Below are positions 26,524 through 32,566 of a stretch of 32,566 bases of DNA, one piece after another. The stretch comes from Conchiformibius sp. GTDB lineage: Bacteria > Pseudomonadota > Gammaproteobacteria > Burkholderiales > Neisseriaceae. The stretch spans positions 1-32,566 of the forward strand of contig JASBYJ010000013.1 of NCBI GenBank assembly GCA_029984035.1. The letters run 5' to 3'. Each line of letters begins with the position of its first letter. Positions within the stretch are counted from its first letter, which is position 1. The notes below the pieces were generated by a model that made no database searches, had not been told where the DNA came from, and was given only the letters and a program-made list of their open reading frames with translations. The position numbers and the translations under genes were made by a program.

Positions 26524-27810
26524 TTATTTTTTCAGTTGGTAGAACGCAGCTTTGCCCGGATAGTAGGCGGCAGAACCGAGTTCTTCCTCGATGCGCAGCA
26601 ATTGGTTGTATTTTGCCATGCGGTCGGAGCGTGAAAGCGAACCGGTTTTGATTTGCATACAGTTGGTTGCCACTGCCAAATCGGCAATGGTGCTGTCTTC
26701 GGTTTCGCCCGAACGGTGGCTCATCACGCTGGTGTAGCGGTTGCGTTTGGCCAAATCCACCGCGCTGAGTGTTTCGCTCAATGTGCCGATTTGGTTTACT
26801 TTTACCAATAAGGCATTGGCAATACCCGCTTTGATTCCTTCCGCCAGAATTTTGGGATTGGTAACAAACAAATCATCGCCCACCAATTGCACTTTGCCGC
26901 CCAGTTTTTGAGTCAGCAGTTTCCAACCGTCCCAATCGTTTTCGTCCATACCGTCTTCAATGGACACAATCGGATAGCGTGCCACCAAATCAGCCAGATA
27001 ATCGGCGAATTCCGCGCTGCTCAAAGATTTTCCTTCCGCACCCAAATGGTATTTGCCGTCTTTATAGAATTCGCTCGAAGCGCAATCCAAAGCAAACAAT
27101 ACATCTTCACCGGGTTGGTAGCCTGCAGCTGCCGTAGCTTCCTGCATGAGTTGCAAGGCTTCTTCGTGGCTGCCCAAATTGGGTGCGAAGCCGCCTTCAT
27201 CGCCCACTGTGGTCGGGAAACCTTTGGAATCGCACAGTTTTTTCAGGTGGTGGAAAATTTCTGCGCCGCAACGCAAGGCCTCGCGGAAGCTTTGCGCACC
27301 TACGGGCATAATCATAAACTCTTGAATATCCAAGCTGTTGTTAGCGTGTTCGCCGCCGTTAATCACGTTCATCATCGGCACGGGCAGAGCCATCGGACCT
27401 GCGCCGCCGAGATAGCGGTAAAGGGGCAAACCGGCGTCTTCCGCGGCGGCACGGGCTACGGCAAGCGAAACCGCCAGAGTGGCATTCGCGCCGAGATGGG
27501 CTTTGTTATCCGTGCCGTCCAATTCCAGCATGATTTGGTCGATATAAGCTTGTTCGCTGGCATCGATACCGATGAGTGCTTGCGCGATTTCGTTGTTGAC
27601 ATGCTCTACCGCTTTCAAAACACCTTTGCCCAAATAGCGGCTTTTATCGCCGTCACGCAGCTCCAAAGCTTCTTTTTGACCGGTTGATGCGCCGCTGGGT
27701 ACGGCTGCGCGTCCCATCACGCCGCTTTCCAGCAAAACATCGCATTCTACGGTGGGATTGCCGCGCGAATCCAAGATTTCGCGGGCGAAAATATCAATAA
27801 TGGCGCTCAT
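26524..27810 (-). CDS. eno: Enolase
   Basis: Glycolytic 2-phosphoglycerate dehydratase, also a degradosome component in some bacteria. The 428-aa protein has typical length, starting MSAIIDIFAREILDSRGNPT. Key sites are PSGASTG (substrate loop), VGDEGGFAPNL (catalytic Glu region), SIEDGMDENDWDG (metal-binding acidic residues) and the signature MSHRSGETEDSTIADLAV with IKTGSLSRSDR. GGAG is eight bases before the ATG; the upstream in-frame codons to 27906 are leader. The ftsB gene that often follows eno in Betaproteobacteria is not downstream here. Confidence 0.97.
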   Translation of the reverse strand: MSAIIDIFAREILDSRGNPTVECDVLLESGVMGRAAVPSGASTGQKEALELRDGDKSRYLGKGVLKAVEHVNNEIAQALIGIDASEQAYIDQIMLELDGTDNKAHLGANATLAVSLAVARAAAEDAGLPLYRYLGGAGPMALPVPMMNVINGGEHANNSLDIQEFMIMPVGAQSFREALRCGAEIFHHLKKLCDSKGFPTTVGDEGGFAPNLGSHEEALQLMQEATAAAGYQPGEDVLFALDCASSEFYKDGKYHLGAEGKSLSSAEFADYLADLVARYPIVSIEDGMDENDWDGWKLLTQKLGGKVQLVGDDLFVTNPKILAEGIKAGIANALLVKVNQIGTLSETLSAVDLAKRNRYTSVMSHRSGETEDSTIADLAVATNCMQIKTGSLSRSDRMAKYNQLLRIEEELGSAAYYPGKAAFYQLKK

Positions 27811-27924
27811 ATCTGTACTCCGTTTGTATGATGGTGGAAGTCCGTTGTACGGACGTTGGGAAATGCTGATGACCCGATTGCGCTTGGTTTTGCCGTTCGG
27901 GCGCATGGCTTCTGAAACGGCGCG

Positions 27925-27951
27925 ATTATACCCGAACTGACACCTTGTCGG
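27925..27951 (-). promoter_or_regulatory. eno promoter
   Basis: On the minus strand a perfect TATAAT (27925-27930) with CCGACA (27946-27951) as -35; the 15-bp spacer is short. Transcription would start about 107 bp upstream of the start codon, leaving a long leader. Confidence 0.5.
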
Positions 27952-28712
27952 CGCATGGTTTTCAGGCTGCCTGAAAGGACAAAAGGGGGAGACGTAGCGG
28001 TTTCGGATAGGGGCGAACGGTGCTTTCCGTATCGAATAAGATTGGGTAAATGCCTAAGCGGATAAGAAAAATATTTTCCCAAACAGAGAGGTCGGTTTTA
28101 TGCTGCCAAGCTGCTGCCGAGTGTCGGCATGGTACTTTATGCGGTTTGCGGCAGAACAAGCGGATACCGGCGCGGTTTTGGGTATTAAATGATGCGGTGA
28201 CGAATGATATGCTCGAACCGTGCGGCCGTATCTGCCGAATTGAAAGAAAAGGATTCTACTATCGGCTTCAGTCAGACTGATAACTGACGCCTGAGAAGCG
28301 GCGGAACGCGCCTACGTTTTGCAATCGGTATCGGGATACGGTTGCCCGAATCCGATGCCAAGAGCGGCTCTGATGTGTTGCAGCGGCAAATACGCGCGCC
28401 ATGGCAATCGATGGGGCAGTTTCCAACTGACGTATCTGTGCGGCACGTGACTGTGCGCGGCATATGACGCATTCGTCAAACCGCCAACGCATCAGCATGA
28501 CGATGCACAGCGGCAACCGTCCATACCATATTTCCAGATTTCCAGTCAGAAAACACAGGCCGGTTCATGTCCCGACAGGCCGCCTGCAACGGTATGGTCA
28601 AAATCTTTTATCTGTATAACGGGCAGGACGATTATCAATCCGAATCATTAATATTGAGCAGCAGTTAGATAATACTAGACATTCTGCCTATTCCCGTGTG
28701 GGGGGGCGGTGT

Positions 28713-28921
28713 TTCAGGCTGCCTGAAAAGTCCAACGCAGGCAACGCATCGCCAAATACCATTGCCAATGCTGTTTCAGCCTGCCTGAAAAGTCGGGTGC
28801 AGGCAGATTTAACCTTGATGAAACTGCGGATAAACGGGTTTCAGGCTGCCTGAAAACAGTCAGGCAAAGCAAATACGGGAATTAGTGTATTGCCTGTCAT
28901 GGTTGCTTCAGGCAGCCTGAA
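28713..28921. repeat. Cluster of four uptake sequences with 62-67 bp spacing
   Basis: Copies of TTCAGGCTGCCTGAA or its close variants begin at 28713, 28775 (variant with a C), 28840 and 28907, and the first two are followed by the same AAGTC. The regular spacing is unlike the scattered copies elsewhere. Confidence 0.75.
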
Positions 28922-28941
28922 GCAATCAAGCCAAGCAATGG

Positions 28942-29118
28942 TTAAGCGGCAAATCCAAACCGCCATAACAGCGCAAGCAGCGATATAGCCAAAAGAGTAA
29001 ACGCAACGATGCGCGTGTAGTGGTGCAACGATTGACGTTGCCGCGTATTGAGCAGCAGGCGGAAGGCAAAGACGGCGGTAAACGCAATGACGGCTATCGC
29101 TAAAATTCGGGTCAACAT
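28942..29118 (-). CDS. Small two-helix membrane protein, 58 aa
   Basis: ATG (complement of 29116-29118) opens a 58-codon frame ending TAA (complement of 28942-28944). The product starts MLTRILAIAVIAFTAVFAFR, has a basic turn (NTRQRQSLHHYTR) and a second hydrophobic segment (IVAFTLLAISLLALLWRF), so two membrane spans are predicted with the polar loop between them. I do not recognise a family. The Shine-Dalgarno sequence is poor. It lies directly downstream of the terminator of the secreted-protein gene, so it would need its own promoter or read-through. The composition and clean hairpin topology favour a real gene. Confidence 0.5.
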   Translation of the reverse strand: MLTRILAIAVIAFTAVFAFRLLLNTRQRQSLHHYTRIVAFTLLAISLLALLWRFGFAA

Positions 29119-29137
29119 GGCGGGAGATGCAAAGAAA

Positions 29138-29164
29138 ATGCTGCCTGAAATTTTCAGGCAGCAT
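29138..29164 (-). terminator. Terminator of the secreted-protein gene
   Basis: Facing near-uptake sequences (ATGCTGCCTGAAA and complement, 29138-29150 and 29152-29164) form a 13-bp stem just after the stop. The outer base differs from the usual AGG start. Confidence 0.7.
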
Positions 29165-29175
29165 CGGATAACCGG

Positions 29176-29625
29176 TTATTTTTTGTTTAATTTGGCGGTG
29201 GCGGCACGGTTGAGTTTGCAGTTGTCCAGCATGATGTCGTGTTGTCCGCCCGCTTTGCTTTCCACCGACAATTTGCCGCCGTTCACTTCGGTGATTTCTT
29301 CAGCAGTGGCAGGCATCGTGGTCCACGCCATCGTTTTGACTTCCGGGTCGATGCTGACAAAGCGGTTCATAACGGGAAAATCATCGCGGAACAATCCGGG
29401 AGTGATGTCTTTGCCGATTTTCAATTGTGCGAGTATCACCTGATTGTCTTTAATGCCGTACATGGCGGTGATATGGATGGGGTGTTCTTTATTGTCGTTG
29501 AGAGACAGGAAGTTGCAGGTATATGCGACTTCGCGGGTGCTGTCTATGCTTAATGTGTCTTCGGCCGCTGCGTTCAGGCTGAACAGGGCTGCGGCAAGGA
29601 AAAGGGCGGTACGGGTGGTTTGCAT
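29176..29625 (-). CDS. Small secreted protein, possibly MliC/ACP-like
   Basis: A 149-aa protein with a Sec signal peptide (MQTTRTALFLAAALFSLNAAA, probable cleavage after residue 21). The mature part starts EDTLSIDSTREVAYTC and has exactly two Cys residues, Cys37 in VAYTC and Cys136 in LDNC. It has a strand-rich middle, HITAMYGIKDNQVILAQL, and a Lys-rich end. The layout of an N-terminal V-x-Y-x-C strand, a YG strand and a C-terminal D-x-C is like the MliC-type lysozyme inhibitors and the neisserial adhesin complex protein. Overall similarity is too low for me to assign it. AGGAG stands before the ATG. It is transcribed alone. Confidence 0.75.
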   Translation of the reverse strand: MQTTRTALFLAAALFSLNAAAEDTLSIDSTREVAYTCNFLSLNDNKEHPIHITAMYGIKDNQVILAQLKIGKDITPGLFRDDFPVMNRFVSIDPEVKTMAWTTMPATAEEITEVNGGKLSVESKAGGQHDIMLDNCKLNRAATAKLNKK

Positions 29626-30080
29626 AGGTTTCTCCTGGTTGAGTGGTGTGCGGTTTTTGCCGCAGGGCTGGAATTAGAAGCCAATCGTGTGTTCTTGTCA
29701 AACCTTGCAGCGTGTTTTTACTCTGCTTTTACGCTTAAAGGCATACCGGCGGGGAGTGGGCGGGCAGCCTGAAAAGTTTCGGGCAGCCTGAAACGCGATG
29801 TGCAAGTCAATGCCGATTGGCGGTATGGCGATTGCCGAAACGTGCCTGCAGGGATTGTATCCCGAGCCTTACTCTTGTCGCGTGCTGCAAAGCTTGCGCC
29901 GGCGTTCGGTCGTGAACCTTCAATCCGGTCGCCGACATTATCGGGAGACAGGTGCAGAACGATGCGGTGAGAGAGCGTCAAAAGGACGGCTGCGGGCTCC
30001 GAACGCAACTGTTCCGTTGCTCCCTGTTCAAAGCAGATAAAAGCGTTTATAGTAGAACGCCGCACATTAAGGAAACCATC
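29626..30080. other. Region between the secreted-protein gene and tal
   Basis: About 450 bp of divergent intergenic DNA. Two direct uptake-sequence-like copies lie close together (near 29764 and 29783). A possible tal promoter is near the right end. No frame is supported. Confidence 0.5.
30025..30053 (+). promoter_or_regulatory. Possible tal promoter
   Basis: TGTTCA (30025-30030) and TATAGT (30048-30053) with a 17-bp spacer, about 30 bp before the start codon. The -35 match is weak. Confidence 0.35.
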
Positions 30081-31148
30081 ATGAACAGATTGCAACAAAC
30101 CCAACAACTCGGACAACAGATTTGGCTGGACAATTTATCGCGGTCTTTAGTGCAAAGCGGCGAATTGGCGGAAAGGTTGGCACAGGGCGTGAGCGGCGTA
30201 ACGTCCAATCCCGCCATTTTTCAAAAAGCCTTTGCTTCCGACCCGCTGTATATCGGTGAAATTGCGGATTTGAAAGCACAAGGCAAAACGCCCGAAGAAA
30301 TTTACGAAACTTTGGCCGTTGCAGATGTTCGTGCCGCCTGCGGCGTGTTTCAGGCTGCATATCAAGCATCAAACGGCAGCGGCGGTTGGGTGAGCTTGGA
30401 AGTACCGCCCGCTTTGGCGCACAATACCGAAGACACGGTACAGGAAGCTTTGCGCCTGCATCAACGCTTGGGCTGCCTGAACGCTATGATTAAAATTCCG
30501 GCTACCGATGCCGGCATCGCTGCGTTTGAGGAACTCACCGCGCAGGGCGTCAGCATTAATCTGACATTGCTGTTTTCGCGCCGACAAACGCTGAAAGCCT
30601 ATCGGGCTTATGCTGAAGGTTTGCGCCGCCGTTTGGCGGCGGGGTTGCCCGTTTCGCACATCCGTGCCGTTGCCAGTTTTTTCATTTCGCGAATCGATGC
30701 CGCGCTGGACGGCAGCCTGCCTGAAAACCTGCGCGGTAAAACCGCTATCGCATTGGCCAAAGCTGCTTATCATGATTGGCAAAACTATTGCTTATCCGAC
30801 GAATGGGCGCAACTTGCCGCCGCCGATGCCGGCAACCGGCCCAATCCCGTGCGCCTGCTGTGGGCTTCTACGGGCGTGAAAAACCCCTCTTATCCCGCCA
30901 CGCTTTATATTGACAATCTGATTGGCAAAGATACGGTCAACACCGTTCCCGATGCGACTTTGGCAGCCTTTTTGGAACACGGTCATGCCGTTGCTGCATT
31001 AACCGGCAATATCGATGAAGCCTTTTCGCACCTCGCCGCCATAGAACGGGCAGGCATCAATACGGAGGATTGGGCACACCGTTTGCAAACGGAAGGTTTA
31101 AAGCAGTTTGAAGATGCTTTTGCCCAATTGTTGGCGGCACTGGCATAA
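30081..31148 (+). CDS. tal: Transaldolase
   Basis: Pentose-phosphate enzyme that moves a dihydroxyacetone unit between sugar phosphates. The 355-aa length and sequence fit the larger bacterial transaldolases found in Neisseria: QIWLDNLSRSLVQSGEL, GVTSNPAIFQKAF, and the Schiff-base Lys138 in NAMIKIPATDAG. SINLTLLFSRRQTLKAY and LLWASTGVKNPSY follow. AAGGA (30069-30073) precedes the ATG by seven bases; an in-frame extension to 29952 has no family match. An uptake-sequence variant is embedded near 30717. It is transcribed alone, with an intrinsic terminator after it. Confidence 0.96.
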   Translation: MNRLQQTQQLGQQIWLDNLSRSLVQSGELAERLAQGVSGVTSNPAIFQKAFASDPLYIGEIADLKAQGKTPEEIYETLAVADVRAACGVFQAAYQASNGSGGWVSLEVPPALAHNTEDTVQEALRLHQRLGCLNAMIKIPATDAGIAAFEELTAQGVSINLTLLFSRRQTLKAYRAYAEGLRRRLAAGLPVSHIRAVASFFISRIDAALDGSLPENLRGKTAIALAKAAYHDWQNYCLSDEWAQLAAADAGNRPNPVRLLWASTGVKNPSYPATLYIDNLIGKDTVNTVPDATLAAFLEHGHAVAALTGNIDEAFSHLAAIERAGINTEDWAHRLQTEGLKQFEDAFAQLLAALA

Positions 31149-31163
31149 ATTCTCAAGCGCGGG

Positions 31164-31192
31164 GGCTTGCCGCTTACTCGGGCAAGCCTTTT
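31164..31192 (+). terminator. tal terminator
   Basis: GGCTTGCC (31164-31171) pairs with GGCAAGCC (31181-31188), followed at once by TTTT, 15 bp after the tal stop. Confidence 0.8.
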
Positions 31193-31312
31193 CACATAAA
31201 CTAACTATTACAGTATAAGTAATTACTTTATTTTAAAATAAGTCGATTTCGTGCAATTAAATTTTATTAATCCGAGCAAAATTAACGAAAGCCACTTATT
31301 TAATATTTTAAC

Positions 31313-31341
31313 TTGTAAATAAAGGTAAAGTTTATTACAAT
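31313..31341 (+). promoter_or_regulatory. Promoter of the small-RNA candidate
   Basis: TTGTAA (31313-31318) and TACAAT (31336-31341) are 17 bp apart in AT-rich DNA, with no protein start downstream. The predicted start site is near 31348. Confidence 0.55.
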
Positions 31342-31347
31342 GCACTA

Positions 31348-31483
31348 CATTGCTTAATCTCCAAAAGCATCATTAGTTTCAGGCAGCCGAACGGCTGCTT
31401 GAACCACCCTTTGCGGTATCGCCTTTTCCTCCTTTCGGGCGGTATGGCAAAGAGGTGCGGAATCAGATTTCCGCACCGTTTTT
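31348..31483 (+). ncRNA. Candidate small regulatory RNA, three hairpins
   Basis: A transcript of about 136 nt is predicted from the promoter at 31313-31341 to a T-run at 31479-31483. Hairpin 1: 31378-31388 pairs with 31393-31403 (11 bp, loop GAAC). Hairpin 2: 31410-31423 pairs with 31438-31451 (14 positions, one mismatch, two G-U pairs), presenting a 14-base loop that contains CCTCC (31428-31432), complementary to a Shine-Dalgarno sequence. Hairpin 3, the terminator: 31454-31462 pairs with 31469-31477, then GTTTTT. Pyrimidine-rich loops of this kind base-pair with mRNA ribosome-binding sites in Hfq-type sRNAs. Similarity to the neisserial sibling sRNAs is a guess to be tested. No open frame competes. 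Confidence 0.6.
31454..31483 (+). terminator. Intrinsic terminator of the small-RNA candidate
   Basis: Nine-bp GC-rich stem GGTGCGGAA/TTCCGCACC with a 6-base loop, followed by GTTTTT; far from any protein stop codon. Confidence 0.8.
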
Positions 31484-31517
31484 GTGAAGCGTAAAATCTC
31501 TGATTTGAGGTATTTCG

Positions 31518-31543
31518 GGCAGCCTGCGGGCTGCCTTTTTTTT
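31518..31543 (+). terminator. Second strong terminator behind the small-RNA candidate
   Basis: GGCAGCC (31518-31524) and GGCTGCC (31529-31535) with a 4-base loop and eight T residues. It could be a backup for the first terminator or end a longer RNA. Confidence 0.8.
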
Positions 31544-31903
31544 AGAATGCATTTGATTCATTCAAGATGACGTGAGACGAAATGTTTACTTCGGGAACGG
31601 ATTAAGGCCTTAAGGTATTTCGCAAACAGGCCGCAGTGACGGGACGTGAACATCGCTCAGCCTTTCGATTGGCAGAGCGGGCAAAATGCTTCAGGGCAAC
31701 GGTACAATCAAATTCCTGCAAGCTGGGTTAAAATACGCGGCTATTGATGTCGCGTGTACTGCCGCTATCCACGCCTGAACAAAATTGGCTGCCTGAAAGA
31801 GGTAGCGGTATGCAATGGCAGTTGCAATGCCGTGAACCGGACAGATGCAAGCCTATCAGTGCATTCGGCCAACCTGTGCTTAGTCCTTAGATTCCCTTCC
31901 GTT

Positions 31904-31975
31904 TTCAGGCTGCCTGAAAGCAAGGCATCGTTATCTCTTTCAAACGTTTATGCCATTCGGTTGTCGGTTTTCAGA
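31904..31975. repeat. Degenerate repeat monomer ahead of the 197-bp array
   Basis: Starts with an uptake sequence, followed by GCAAGGCATCGTTATC, similar to the second monomer of the 197-bp unit, so it is probably an older, decayed member of the array. Confidence 0.55.
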
Positions 31976-32566
31976 TTTTCAGGCAGCATAAAATAAGCGT
32001 GCCGTTATCCTGCCGGCTAATGGTAGAGCCGTCCGCACGGTTTTCAGACTGCCTGAAAATCAGGTATCGTTACCTGCAAAATCCGCTCAAATCGAAGCAT
32101 TGCGGTTTTTCAGGCATTTTGAAAATCAGGGTGCCGTTACCGACTGTCGGTCGTAAGGGATTTTAAAATAAGTTTTCAGGCAGCCTGGAAATAAGGGAGC
32201 CGTTACCCTGCCGGCTGATAGTAGAGCCGCCCGCACGGTTTTCAGGCAGCTTGAAAATAAGGCATTGTTAGCTGTGAAATCCGCTTAAATTGAAGCATTG
32301 CGTTTTTCAGGCAGTTTGAAAATCAGGGTGCCGTTACCGACTGTCGGTCGTAAGGGATTTTAAAATAAGTTTTCAGGCAGCCTGGAAATAAGGGAGCCGT
32401 TACCCTGCCGGCTGATAGTAGAGCCGCCCGCACGGTTTTCAGGCAGCTTGAAAATAAGGCATTGTTAGCTGTGAAATCCGCTTAAATTGAAGCATTGCGT
32501 TTTTCAGGCAGTTTGAAAATCAGGGTGCCGTTACCGACTGTCGGTCGTAAGGGATTTTAAAATAAG
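31976..32566. repeat. 197-bp higher-order tandem repeat, three copies, continuing out of the window
   Basis: Copy 1 is 31976-32172, copy 2 is 32173-32369 and copy 3 is 32370-32566. By eye copies 2 and 3 are identical and copy 1 is diverged by substitutions without net length change. Each unit consists of three monomers of about 64-67 bp, each beginning with an uptake-sequence variant (TTTTCAGGCAGC then NTGAAAAT), usually followed by a CGTTA or similar motif. No long open frame crosses the array. Confidence 0.95.

Larger units (their letters stand above)
27811..28941. other. 1.1-kb gene-free region upstream of eno
   Basis: It holds the eno promoter and leader (27811-27951), an uptake sequence at 27961-27975, and a periodic uptake-sequence cluster (28713-28921). 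Between 27980 and 28640 I find no frame with a ribosome-binding site or family resemblance. A minus frame around 28268-28516 is open for about 80 codons and has a hydrophobic start, but nothing supports it as a gene. The segment may be a decayed gene. Confidence 0.5.
31149..32566. other. 1.4-kb region after tal without a protein gene
   Basis: It contains the tal terminator, an AT-rich stretch, a small-RNA candidate with promoter and terminator, a second strong terminator, and the uptake-sequence repeat array. A short plus frame of 47 codons from ATG 31747 has no ribosome-binding site, and 31545-31740 shows nothing recognisable. Confidence 0.6.

Noticed and set aside
29718..30116. 132-codon minus frame upstream of tal
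   Set aside because: Overlaps the tal start and promoter, and has no family resemblance.
31747..31890. 47-codon plus frame
   Set aside because: No ribosome-binding site, contains an uptake sequence, odd composition and no family.
31976..32566. CRISPR array
   Set aside because: Units of 197 bp are repeated over their whole length; there are no short repeats with unique spacers.

Overview
The window is chromosomal DNA from a member of the Neisseriaceae. The strongest evidence is the dense scatter of a DNA uptake sequence, AGGCTGCCTGAA and its complement, both singly and as inverted pairs that act as terminators. This spelling is the dialect described for Simonsiella rather than the meningococcal one (ATGCCGTCTGAA). 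The housekeeping proteins (Pta, MetF, Hda, MurA, AceE/AceF, Eno, Tal, IF3) fit that family. I cannot name the genus or species.

Layout, left to right. (1) At the left edge a 16-bp tandem repeat lies in a stop-free minus-strand frame that runs out of the window. (2) pta (+) converges on ychF (-). An AT-rich spacer with its own strong terminator separates them. (3) A minus-strand block holds ychF, metF, a HAD phosphatase and hda; the last two overlap by ATGA. (4) An orphan HMW1C/NGT-type cytoplasmic N-glycosyltransferase (-) and murA (+) diverge from overlapping promoters. (5) rmlD (-) shares a perfect-palindrome terminator with murA. (6) A plus-strand envelope-maintenance cluster follows: a 165-aa protein with a ribbon-helix-helix-like start, a PspA/IM30 homologue, a YqiJ-type membrane protein, an unrecognised multi-pass membrane protein and a YqiK-type flotillin. 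(7) After an AT-rich spacer come infC-rpmI-rplT (-), with infC starting at ATC. (8) The pyruvate dehydrogenase genes aceE and aceF (-) are separated by an SMR transporter gene and a lipoprotein gene. (9) A PiT phosphate transporter (-), a NIF3-like protein (+) and enolase (-) follow. (10) About 1.1 kb upstream of eno carries no gene I can support, but has a periodic uptake-sequence cluster. A 58-aa membrane protein and a small secreted protein follow on the minus strand. (11) Transaldolase (+) is the last protein gene. (12) The right end has a well-formed small-RNA candidate with three hairpins and an anti-Shine-Dalgarno loop, then a 197-bp higher-order tandem repeat built from uptake-sequence-headed monomers. 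The array runs into the window end.

The genes mostly serve central carbon metabolism (aceE/aceF to acetyl-CoA, pta to acetyl phosphate, eno, tal), translation (infC-rpmI-rplT, ychF), replication control (hda) and the envelope (murA, rmlD, PspA/flotillin). The least ordinary parts are the PspA-YqiJ-flotillin cluster with its extra members, the orphan N-glycosyltransferase, the small-RNA candidate and the uptake-sequence-derived arrays.
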